The translations under genes were made by a program, and so were the position numbers. This document shows, in pieces, positions 1 to 5,229 of a DNA stretch of 6,144 nucleotides (within the stretch, counting starts at the first letter, position 1; the number at the start of each line of letters is the position of its first letter). The DNA is from Bacillota bacterium (GTDB lineage: Bacteria; Bacillota; UBA4882; UBA10575). The stretch lies in contig JAAZDX010000267.1 of assembly GCA_012512605.1 (NCBI GenBank), positions 1-6,144 of the forward strand, in the 5' to 3' direction. The notes beneath the pieces are model-generated. The model saw nothing but the letters and a program-made list of their open reading frames with translations, was not told where the DNA came from and searched no databases.

Positions 1-309
1 AATTTCCTCTCCAACCAGCGCTGGCGCTACAGTGACTGCGGATTAATGCTCACCCTTCACCTCCGCAAAAAACTTTGGCCACCCGGACTGGAAATTGAAC
101 TCCTTTCCTGTTCGCCCCTCTGGGTAAACAGGGACCACCGGGGTTACCGAATTTTGCCGGTCTACCCTCCGAAACAGATGGAAATAATGACTACTTCCCT
201 CTTCCCCGCCCCCCTGCAAAAAAAGTTCCGGGAAGTTTGGACGGATACAAAAGAGACCCTCACCAATTGGCCAGGCGGTATTAAACAGATGGAACCTCCC
301 TTTTTTTAG
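1..309 (+). CDS. CapA-family (PGA_cap) protein, C-terminal fragment
   Basis: The frame is open from base 1 and ends at TAG 307-309, giving 102 residues of a protein that begins outside the window. The first residues, NFLSNQRWRYSDCGLMLTL, match the end of the CapA/PGA_cap fold (metallophosphatase-like, PF09587). In that family a YSLGNF-type motif is followed by a glutamine/arginine stretch and a Gly-(Leu/Val)-(Met/Ile)-Leu strand, and later by a Trp-Val-x-Arg...Tyr-Arg-Ile-Leu-Pro-Val segment; here WVNRDHRGYRILPV is at residues 46-59. CapA proteins are linked to poly-gamma-glutamate capsule handling, but many clostridial members have no proven role. The catalytic N-terminal part is not visible, so activity cannot be judged. 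An ATG at 46 is internal to the domain and is not the real start. The gene converges on the minus-strand run ending at 560. Family assignment is from motif memory; confidence is moderate to good. Confidence 0.75.
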   Translation, partial: NFLSNQRWRYSDCGLMLTLHLRKKLWPPGLEIELLSCSPLWVNRDHRGYRILPVYPPKQMEIMTTSLFPAPLQKKFREVWTDTKETLTNWPGGIKQMEPPFF

Positions 310-503
310 TTACTTTCGATCACCATGGGCATCCGATCCGTTACCGGTAACTGCTTGATTAGCTTAATCAGCAATACCAAAAGAACCGCCCGGAAAAGGG
401 CGGTTCTACACTCGAAATCGGTTAGCTGATTAATTATTCGGTAATCCTTCCCGTCACTGGTTGCGCAGCGCGTATAGATGATTTCCTTTACCACATCTAC
501 CAC
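306..503 (-). CDS. Possible small ORF or gene remnant, unrecognised
   Basis: This 65-residue minus-strand frame opens with GTG and lies after the isocitrate dehydrogenase gene. I recognise no family. The first 40 residues (VVDVVKEIIYTRCATSDGKD and what follows) look protein-like. The frame stays open, still protein-like, upstream of the GTG to base 578, where TGA 581-579 closes it inside the previous gene, but that extension has no ATG, GTG or TTG. No good ribosome binding site precedes the GTG; the nearest purine run, GGGGAAG, is about 12 bases away. Codons near residue 37 run into a perfect 10-bp hairpin that looks like a terminator, and the rest is a low-complexity Leu/Ile/Val/Lys stretch. 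The likeliest readings are an eroded gene whose tail has been replaced by the hairpin region, or chance. Low confidence that it is expressed. Confidence 0.2.
   Translation of the reverse strand: MVDVVKEIIYTRCATSDGKDYRIINQLTDFECRTALFRAVLLVLLIKLIKQLPVTDRMPMVIESN
341..444. repeat. Imperfect long inverted repeat in convergent spacer
   Basis: Three nested complementary pairs share one centre: TTACCG 341-346 with CGGTAA 439-444, TTAATCAGC 364-372 with GCTGATTAA 425-433, and the 10-bp stem 382-391 with 398-407. The internal loops between them are unequal (17 and 5 bases, then 9 and 17). A competing local hairpin, TGCTTGATTA 352-361 with TAATCAGCA 365-373, uses the same bases as the middle pair, so the two folds exclude each other. 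It could be a structured 3' untranslated region or a small palindromic repeat element; no second copy is in the window. Confidence 0.4.
379..407 (-). terminator. Perfect 10-bp hairpin, probable transcription terminator
   Basis: AGAACCGCCC at 382-391 pairs perfectly with GGGCGGTTCT at 398-407 around a 6-base loop. Read on the minus strand the stem is followed by TTTGGTATT, a short and broken U-tract, so termination is more likely for the isocitrate dehydrogenase transcript arriving from the right, about 150 bases after its stop. The plus strand has no T-run after the stem, but the hairpin could still protect or attenuate the CapA transcript. It sits inside a larger imperfect inverted repeat (341-444). 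Confidence 0.55.
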
Positions 504-559
504 CGAAGCCGAATGGTCTTCCCCACTGAATCGAATTTTTGGTACAGTATTCTTTTGAT

Positions 560-1639
560 CTAGTTCTGTTTCAATTTCTCAATGATCGCATCGGCCATCT
601 CACTGGTGCCAACCGCAGTGGGATCGTTCCGGTCTTCTTTCATGTCGTAGGTCACGGCCTTTCCTTCGCGAATCACCGCAGCCACGGCTTGTTCCAAACG
701 GTCGGCCGCCGCTTCCTCCCCCAGATGCCGCAGCATCAAAACACCGGACAGGATCATGGCGCACGGGTTCACCTTGTTCTGTCCTTTATACTTCGGGGCC
801 GATCCATGGGTCGGCTCGAAAAGCGCCGCTTCCGTTCCGATGTTTGCCCCGGGGGCTACCCCTAAACCGCCCACCAATCCGGCACAGACATCCGAAACAA
901 TATCCCCGTAGAGGTTGGGCAGGACTAAAACATCAAAGTTCTCTGGCCGCTGGACCAGCTGCATACAGAGGGCATCCACCAGGACCTCGTTGTATTCGAT
1001 TACCCCTTCGTATTCTTTGGCGACCTCCCGTCCGACCCGGTAAAAAAGGCCGTCGGTAAATTTCATTATATTGGCTTTGGCCACCGCCGTAACTTTGCGG
1101 CGGCCGTGACGCCGGGCGTATTCAAAGGCATAACGATAAATCCGTTCGCTCCCGGCGCGGGAGATCGGTTTAATGGAGATCGCCGCTGCCGGGTCGATCT
1201 TACCCGCCGGTGCCATCTCAATGACCTTTTTGGCTTCCGGGGTCTCGGCATCAAACTCGACACCGGCATAGAGGTCTTCCGTATTCTCACGGACCAAAAC
1301 GATGTCTACGTCAGTGTAGCGCGAACGCACTCCGGGGTTGGATTTACACGGCCGCACACAGGCAAACAGGTTTAAAGCCTGCCGCAAAGCCACATTTACG
1401 CTGCGGAATCCGGTTCCAATCGGGGTCGTAATCGGCCCCTTCAAAGCCACCTTGTTCCGGCGGATTGAAGCCAACACCTCATCCGGTAGCGGCGTCCCTT
1501 TCTCGGCCAGGACATCAACACCCGCGTGCTGCACTTCCCATTCAAGATCAACGCCCGTTGCTTCAATCACCCTTTTCGTCGCTGCCGTAATTTCCGGTCC
1601 GGTCCCGTCACCCGGGATTAGCGTAATACGATAAGCCAA
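560..1639 (-). CDS. icd: Isocitrate dehydrogenase (isocitrate/isopropylmalate dehydrogenase family)
   Basis: A complete 359-residue cytosolic enzyme that would oxidatively decarboxylate isocitrate to 2-oxoglutarate in the TCA cycle or glutamate synthesis. It starts at TTG 1639 behind GGAAGGAG, with 8 bases between AAGGAG and the start. The N-terminal IPGDGTGPE loop is present. Isocitrate-binding residues equivalent to E. coli Ser113, Asn115, Arg119, Arg129 and Arg153 are Ser80, Asn82, Arg86, Arg96 and Arg117; catalytic Tyr124 and Lys188 and metal-binding Asp222, Asp246 and Asp250 are also seen. This favours isocitrate over isopropylmalate or homoisocitrate. The cofactor loop HGSAPKYKGQNKVNP (278-292) has Lys283, Tyr284 and Val290, and Tyr331 follows, as in NADP enzymes; the position of E. 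coli Arg395 is Glu335. Relatives of this short form are often labelled NAD-dependent, so the cofactor is open. It is last in a four-gene run, 81 bases after the deaminase gene; no citrate synthase or aconitase gene is in view. Confidence 0.93.
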   Translation of the reverse strand: MAYRITLIPGDGTGPEITAATKRVIEATGVDLEWEVQHAGVDVLAEKGTPLPDEVLASIRRNKVALKGPITTPIGTGFRSVNVALRQALNLFACVRPCKSNPGVRSRYTDVDIVLVRENTEDLYAGVEFDAETPEAKKVIEMAPAGKIDPAAAISIKPISRAGSERIYRYAFEYARRHGRRKVTAVAKANIMKFTDGLFYRVGREVAKEYEGVIEYNEVLVDALCMQLVQRPENFDVLVLPNLYGDIVSDVCAGLVGGLGVAPGANIGTEAALFEPTHGSAPKYKGQNKVNPCAMILSGVLMLRHLGEEAAADRLEQAVAAVIREGKAVTYDMKEDRNDPTAVGTSEMADAIIEKLKQN

Positions 1640-1645
1640 CCAAAT

Positions 1646-1655
1646 CGCTCCTTCC
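1646..1655 (-). promoter_or_regulatory. Shine-Dalgarno site fixing the TTG start of icd
   Basis: On the minus strand GGAAGGAGCG is read here, with the AAGGAG core (1653-1648) 8 bases before TTG 1639-1637. No ATG or GTG at a suitable distance competes in the same frame, and the protein from TTG begins MAYRITLIPGDG, the normal family N-terminus. Confidence 0.8.
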
Positions 1656-1720
1656 GCACATTATTTATGTTTACTTACGGACCCAACAAAATATTAGCTT
1701 TTAATAATTACTTTCGTCGT

Positions 1721-2227
1721 TCAATAGCCGCTAATGTTTTCTTTGTTCCAAATACCCCGGTCCTGTTTTACCCAGTCTTCAACCGCATAACGGCATACCC
1801 CCCCGTCAGGGGCATCCGTTACCACCCACTCAATTCCAGCGTTAATGATCATTCTCGTACACATTTTACAAGGGCGCACCCCGGTTACCCGCTCGCCGGT
1901 CCGGGGCGTAAGACAAGCTAAATAAAGGGTCGATCCGAGCATATCCGTCCGCGCGGCATGAATAATCGCGTTCATCTCCGCATGGACCGAACGGCAAAGT
2001 TCATACCGTTCGCCGGAAGGGATCCCGGCTTTCTCCCGCGGGCAATCATTCAAATCTATACAGTTAATACTGCCACGGGGGGCACCCACATACCCGGTGC
2101 TGATAATCTGGTCGGCTTTAACGATGATCGCGCCAAAGTGCCGACGCAGGCAGGTTGAACGTTTCGCGACCGCGGCCGCAATATCCAGATAATAAAGGTC
2201 CTTATCCGGCCTCTTCATCCTCCGCAC
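1721..2227 (-). CDS. dCMP deaminase-family protein (ComEB-like)
   Basis: A zinc-dependent cytidine/deoxycytidylate deaminase-fold protein of 168 residues, likely converting dCMP to dUMP for dTMP synthesis. The zinc site is complete: His82-Ala-Glu84 (HAEMNAII) supplies one ligand and the proton-shuttle Glu, and Pro-Cys120-x-x-Cys123 (RPCKMCTRMIINAGIEWV) supplies the two Cys ligands. The N-terminal KRSTCLRRHFGAIIV and STGYVGAPRG segments are typical of the dCMP/ComEB group, as is the Cys-rich stretch Cys56, Cys62, Cys78. Between strand LYLA and the PC motif there is a longer loop (LTPRTGERVTGVRP, 107-119) than in the common short THQPC form. Two starts are possible: GTG 2227 with GAGGGG 6 bases before it, or ATG 2218 with AAAGGGG 8 bases before it; the second removes only three residues. 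It is 27-36 bases after the membrane protein gene and probably co-transcribed. Substrate (dCMP versus a modified cytosine nucleotide) is inferred from family only. Confidence 0.88.
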   Translation of the reverse strand: MRRMKRPDKDLYYLDIAAAVAKRSTCLRRHFGAIIVKADQIISTGYVGAPRGSINCIDLNDCPREKAGIPSGERYELCRSVHAEMNAIIHAARTDMLGSTLYLACLTPRTGERVTGVRPCKMCTRMIINAGIEWVVTDAPDGGVCRYAVEDWVKQDRGIWNKENISGY

Positions 2228-2254
2228 CCCTTTCCCCTCAGCTTACTCCAGGAC

Positions 2255-2815
2255 TTACTCGTTCGTGGCTGCTGGTAACTGGACCTCTACTTTGGCCACG
2301 CCCGGTTGCTGGTTAAGGCTGACCATTAATAACAGTTCTTCCCAGGGATTTGCTGTTAATTCCCCCGCTAAAGACAATGTTTTTACCTCTTCCGGCTGGA
2401 AAGGCGGCAGCATTATCCGGCACCACGAGCTACGTAAAAATGCGTCGGCTCCCGGATGCCGCAGTGCAAACAACACCTCGCCACTCCCCGCCGGGATTGC
2501 TTGGCTTGACCAATTCGCCACTTCGATTTTTAACTGGTAAGTTAGAAGGTTTGGAGGATGAAAACCCTCCGGTGTAAAGTCAAGCATGGTCACGATCAGG
2601 CCTGGCCGTCCTTGGTCCAAAACCTGTTTTAATTCTTCGTTTTCATTCTGCAACTTTTGATAGCTTTCTTCGAGAGTCTTTGCCTTTTCCTCCCAAGCAT
2701 TACGCTCCGCCAACAAATAATAATTTTCACGGAAAAAACTATTGACAATCAGAAAAAAGAGGACAACAGCCAACAAAGGCCCGGTAATCTTTAACCAGCG
2801 GTATTTTTTAGACAT
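2255..2815 (-). CDS. Single-pass membrane protein with coiled coil and extracytoplasmic domain, function unknown
   Basis: I do not recognise the family. The 186 residues show a basic N-terminus (MSKKYRWLK), a hydrophobic segment at about 10-28 (TGPLLAVVLFFLIVN) that would anchor it with N-in/C-out topology, a charged Glu/Lys-rich heptad-like stretch at about 33-68 that should form a coiled coil, and a C-terminal domain (about 72-182) of alternating strands (LTYQLKIEVANWS, AGSGEVLFALRHP) suggesting an immunoglobulin-like beta-sandwich. There is no cleavage site or lipobox, so it is likely an uncleaved anchor. The ATG at 2815 follows AGGAGGAG with 5 bases between. Its first codons overlap the stop of the DUF523 gene (ATGTCTAA, 2815-2808), so translation is probably coupled. 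The heptads and outward domain would suit dimerisation and a scaffold or sensor role at the membrane, but that is a guess from shape only. Confidence 0.8.
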   Translation of the reverse strand: MSKKYRWLKITGPLLAVVLFFLIVNSFFRENYYLLAERNAWEEKAKTLEESYQKLQNENEELKQVLDQGRPGLIVTMLDFTPEGFHPPNLLTYQLKIEVANWSSQAIPAGSGEVLFALRHPGADAFLRSSWCRIMLPPFQPEEVKTLSLAGELTANPWEELLLMVSLNQQPGVAKVEVQLPAATNE

Positions 2816-3308
2816 CGTTGCTCCTCCTCTGCATCGACCAGTCAGTTTCAGCGATAACCTTAATCCCGTGTTTTTTCAGCAAAGCAGCGGTTACTCCGAC
2901 CCCGGTGACCAGGCGACGGCAAAAGCTACCGTCATAGATCTTATTGCAGCCACAAGATGGGCTGTGGTCCTTTAAAACAGCCATTTTAACGCCGTTTTTT
3001 CGCGCCAATTCAAGCGTTTTGCAAGCACCTTCCCGAAAAGCTATCGTTAAATCCCGACCATCTTCGGTAAAGACACCCGCCTGTTCTTGCCAGACCAACT
3101 CCCCGTCGCCCCCTCTGAGTTCGCAAGGAGGTCGCGGAACCGGTAATCCCCCTAGTAATTCGGGGCAGGCTGGAACAACAGAATAACCGCTAAGACCTTC
3201 GACCAAGTCGGGTAAAGTATAGCCCTTGCCATTATAACGGCATTTTTCCCCTAAAAGGCAAGCGCTGACTAGGACCGAATTTGCCGGTTCCGAATTTCCG
3301 CTCCTCAG
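2808..3308 (-). CDS. DUF523/TudS-like [4Fe-4S] protein, start codon non-canonical or damaged
   Basis: DUF523 proteins include the TudS thiouracil/4-thio-UMP desulfidases, which use a [4Fe-4S] cluster held by three Cys. All three family motifs are here: SACLLG with KCRYNGK, then VVPACPELLGGLPVPRPP, then LKDHSPSCGCNKIYDGSF, followed by the usual GVTAALL...GIKVIAE ending. The first motif lies at about 3269-3225, upstream of the first standard start codon (TTG 3206), so a gene called from 3206 would lose a predicted cluster Cys. The frame is open back to TAG 3326-3324, but between there and 3206 it contains no ATG, GTG or TTG. CTG at 3308 (chosen, 166 residues; Cys17, Cys48, Cys119) and CTG at 3320 are the only near-standard starts; family members usually begin about two residues before LVSACLLG, near 3278. 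First gene of the minus-strand run; overlaps the next gene by 8 bases. Confidence 0.82.
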   Translation of the reverse strand: MRSGNSEPANSVLVSACLLGEKCRYNGKGYTLPDLVEGLSGYSVVPACPELLGGLPVPRPPCELRGGDGELVWQEQAGVFTEDGRDLTIAFREGACKTLELARKNGVKMAVLKDHSPSCGCNKIYDGSFCRRLVTGVGVTAALLKKHGIKVIAETDWSMQRRSNDV

Positions 3309-3361
3309 TTTCTTCCCCAGCCTCTACTCAAGAATTAAAAAAGAAAAGCATCGTAACAACA

Positions 3362-3389
3362 TGGTCAATAACACCGGTCGGCCTGACCA
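3362..3389. promoter_or_regulatory. Inverted repeat TGGTCA-N16-TGACCA in the divergent region, possible operator
   Basis: TGGTCA 3362-3367 and TGACCA 3384-3389 are perfect inverted halves 16 bases apart, with a further GGTC at 3376-3379 between them and AGACCG at 3426-3431. The site lies between the DUF523 gene (minus) and the ReoY-like gene (plus), where a shared operator would be expected. Six-base arms are short and could arise by chance; no regulator gene is in the window. Confidence 0.25.
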
Positions 3390-3418
3390 GAAACCACCGT
3401 TAAAAGGCGGAAATACGA

Positions 3419-3448
3419 TTCATCAGACCGAACCAACCGTAATATTAA
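3419..3448 (+). promoter_or_regulatory. Weak candidate promoter for the ReoY-like gene
   Basis: TTCATC (3419-3424) and TATTAA (3443-3448) are 18 bases apart and could act as -35 and -10 boxes; the -10 lies in a sharply AT-rich stretch (3440-3452). Transcription would begin near 3455, just before the ribosome binding site. The -35 match is poor, so this is only the best candidate in a 160-base intergenic region. No convincing minus-strand promoter for the DUF523 gene was found in the same stretch. Confidence 0.25.
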
Positions 3449-3454
3449 TATAGT

Positions 3455-3463
3455 AGGGAGGTG
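3455..3463 (+). promoter_or_regulatory. Shine-Dalgarno site deciding the TTG start of the ReoY-like gene
   Basis: AGGGAGGTG ends 6 bases before TTG 3470-3472, an ideal distance. The alternative GTG 3461 is part of this site and would have no room for ribosome binding. The TTG start also gives the family's usual length and N-terminus. Confidence 0.75.
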
Positions 3464-3469
3464 CCTGCC

Positions 3470-4012
3470 TTGAAGCAACCACTGGTCAGTCCCTTGGCCA
3501 AAATAAATTTTATCCAATGGTTCCTCGCCCATTGTGAATTTCGTGGTGAAAGCCCCCGGCGCATCCTTTGTGCACTGCTCAAAGAAGAAAAAACATTACA
3601 ACGGATTAAAATAGTCCGACACGGGAGTATTCTCCGCCCACTCCTGGTAATCTCAAGTCAAGGTACGGGAATGCCCCCGGCGGTTTTGCTCACCTATAAC
3701 TTAGTCCTCTCCGATCCCCCCGATGTGATGGAATACGTGTCCAGCACAGGCGAAGGCGCTATTTATCTAACTTTTTATTTCCCCGGTCGGGACCGGTGCC
3801 TACTTTACCGTGATGTTCTAGAAGAATTCCCGCTCCCGGTTGCCCAGGACAAAGTAGACAGTCTCCAGATGGACCTGGAGATTAAACTCTTATTAATCGA
3901 AGCCGAAAACGAAGTGCAAAGGACGAAATTGTTGGCCCAGATCGATGAAGCCCTAGCAAAAAAGGAGAAAAAAACCTTTCTCCGGCTCGCCCGGATCTTA
4001 AAAAGCCTTTAG
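3470..4012 (+). CDS. UPF0302 + IDEAL domain protein (YpiB/ReoY family)
   Basis: From TTG 3470 the protein has 180 residues, close to the usual length of the YpiB family. Residues about 11-122 fit the UPF0302 domain: KINFIQWFLAHCEFRG at the start, an RILCALL helix, IYLTFYFPGRD and a YRDVLEEFP segment, though several normally conserved aromatic positions differ. Residues about 138-180 are an IDEAL domain with the literal motif QIDEAL at 157-162 and the usual KKTFLRLARIL tail. In Listeria monocytogenes the YpiB homologue ReoY works with ReoM and PrkA to control ClpCP degradation of MurA; a similar adaptor role here is inferred. GTG 3461 is in frame but directly abuts AGGGAG; TTG 3470 stands 6 bases after AGGGAGGTG and is the better start. 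The gene ends in TAG overlapping the TAA of the convergent DUF362 gene by 4 bases. Confidence 0.85.
   Translation: MKQPLVSPLAKINFIQWFLAHCEFRGESPRRILCALLKEEKTLQRIKIVRHGSILRPLLVISSQGTGMPPAVLLTYNLVLSDPPDVMEYVSSTGEGAIYLTFYFPGRDRCLLYRDVLEEFPLPVAQDKVDSLQMDLEIKLLLIEAENEVQRTKLLAQIDEALAKKEKKTFLRLARILKSL
3958..3983 (-). terminator. Intrinsic terminator for the DUF362 gene, embedded in the convergent reading frame
   Basis: Read on the minus strand, GGAGAAA (3983-3977), a 6-base loop GGTTTT and TTTCTCC (3970-3964) form a 7-bp stem followed directly by six T (3963-3958). It starts 25 bases after the TAA of the DUF362 gene. The same bases encode the AKKEKKTFLR part of the IDEAL domain on the plus strand, so the Lys-rich codons do double duty. 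The stem is short with only three G-C pairs, so strength is moderate. Confidence 0.55.
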
Positions 4013-5127
4013 AGCAAACGCCCGAAAAATGTGGTCTTTAATTCAATGGCATCATGGGGACAGAACTCTTGACAACAATAACAGCGAATACACTGACGCT
4101 CATCGATCATCACTTTGTCGGGACCCTCGGTGATCAACTGGGCTGGACATGCTTGGAGACAAACCCCACATTTTCGGCAATTCTCCTTGATCACCGGGTA
4201 AGGCGAAACGTACCGGCGGAAAAAGGCGTTCACAACCGGAGGAACCCGAAAGCCAATGCGCGTTGACGCCGGGGGTACCTTGAAATCAGCAAGAATAAAG
4301 GCGTCCAACTCTTCTCCCCGGATCTCGACCCCTGTCTCCGCAAGACCAGGAAGCCCCCTTTTTTCGGCTAAAGCCAGGAGGGGAACGCTAGCGGGCTCTA
4401 TTCCGATCAACCGGGCAATGATGGCATCAACGGCAAAAGGATTGGCCCCGGCGATGATCAAACCCATAAAGCGCAGGGTTCCGTTGCGTGGACCGGCGCC
4501 TTCCATCGCCATCACCCCGTCAACGATGTTCAGAACTGGTTTGATGGTCAAGGCCAGATCAATGAGCATCTCATTGAAAACATCGGCGTGCTGAAGCCGG
4601 AAATGCATCTCACCCTTGCGTAACCCGGCGACACAACCAAAGAGATTTTTTACTGCCCCCGTTAAGCGGGTCAGCCCGTGGGTTTTGACCCGCGGAAGAT
4701 TGATTATTGCATCAACCTGGGCTATTTCTTCAACCAGCGGAAAGCTTTTTAATATCTTCCCGTGGGGTGCCTTCACCTCGATTTCCTGAGTAAAAACACC
4801 TAACGGAACACCAAGTTCCCGACAGACCTGGGTAATGCCAGCCTTTTGCGCGACCCGCGCCAAACTTCCGAGGCCGGGGCTATCGCCCACCAGCGGCTGG
4901 GCACCAAGGGCCAATAGTTCTTTGAGGACCGCCCGGACCACTTCCGGGTGGGTATCTACCCCCCGTTCTGGCGGTTCCGCCGCCAGTAGATTGGGCTTGA
5001 CCAGCACTTTTTGGCCGGGACGGACGAAGCGCGAAAGACCCCCCAGTTCATTCAGGCTTTTGCGGACCGCACTTTCCACCACGCTCCGCTCGTAACTGCC
5101 ACAACCGGCAAGGGCAACTTTGGTCAT
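4009..5127 (-). CDS. DUF362 protein with C-terminal 2x[4Fe-4S] ferredoxin domain
   Basis: The 372-residue protein has a DUF362 domain (about residues 38-245), with VLVKPNLL 42-48, INLPRVKTHGLTRLTGAVKN 142-161, LFGCVAG 162-168 and the conserved IVDGVMAMEGAGPRNG 201-216. A ferredoxin domain follows at the C-terminus: Cys317, 320, 323, 327 and Cys346, 349, 352, 356, each set CxxCxxCxxxCP, enough for two [4Fe-4S] clusters. There is no signal peptide, so it acts in the cytoplasm, presumably passing electrons to an unknown reaction; DUF362 members have no settled biochemical role. ATG 5127 is preceded by AAGGAG with 7 bases between and gives an N-terminus MTKVALAGCGSYER; an in-frame GTG at 5145 has the Shine-Dalgarno site inside its own codons and is rejected. 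The gene lies just downstream of the murC terminator, so it probably has its own promoter or is read through; none is evident in the 30 bases available. Confidence 0.9.
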   Translation of the reverse strand: MTKVALAGCGSYERSVVESAVRKSLNELGGLSRFVRPGQKVLVKPNLLAAEPPERGVDTHPEVVRAVLKELLALGAQPLVGDSPGLGSLARVAQKAGITQVCRELGVPLGVFTQEIEVKAPHGKILKSFPLVEEIAQVDAIINLPRVKTHGLTRLTGAVKNLFGCVAGLRKGEMHFRLQHADVFNEMLIDLALTIKPVLNIVDGVMAMEGAGPRNGTLRFMGLIIAGANPFAVDAIIARLIGIEPASVPLLALAEKRGLPGLAETGVEIRGEELDAFILADFKVPPASTRIGFRVPPVVNAFFRRYVSPYPVIKENCRKCGVCLQACPAQLITEGPDKVMIDERQCIRCYCCQEFCPHDAIELKTTFFGRLL

Positions 5128-5155
5128 CGGTACTCTCCTTCCCACTCTGCCGCAC

Positions 5156-5190
5156 AGAAAAAGTTCTCTGGTAGATTTTCTCCAGAGAAC
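5156..5190 (-). terminator. Intrinsic terminator after murC
   Basis: On the minus strand GTTCTCTGG (5190-5182) pairs perfectly with CCAGAGAAC (5171-5163) around a 10-base loop, followed at once by TTTTTCT (5162-5156). It lies 40 bases after the murC stop and 29 bases before the DUF362 start, so it separates the two transcription units. Confidence 0.8.
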
Positions 5191-5229
5191 AGAAGGACTC
5201 CTTTGGCAAAATCCCTTTTTTACTTGGTC

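Noticed and set aside
295..310. T-run at the end of the CapA gene as a plus-strand terminator
   Set aside because: No hairpin stem precedes the T-run; it is part of the Phe-Phe-stop codons.
539..1634. Several plus-strand open frames of 70-110 codons across this stretch
   Set aside because: They are antisense shadows of the well-supported icd gene; none has a ribosome site or recognisable motif.
1660..1689. Minus-strand TTGTTG-N18-AATAAT upstream of icd as a promoter
   Set aside because: The expected transcription start (about 1653) would fall on the Shine-Dalgarno site itself, leaving too short a leader; boxes are also weak. An icd-specific promoter in the 81-base gap is possible but not shown.
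3363..3368. Minus-strand TTGACC as a -35 box for the DUF523 gene
   Set aside because: No acceptable -10 box lies 16-18 bases downstream; the nearest, TTTAAT, is 23 bases away.
5125..5145. GTG 5145 as start of the DUF362 gene
   Set aside because: The AAGGAG site lies within the codons that this start would translate and is correctly spaced for ATG 5127.
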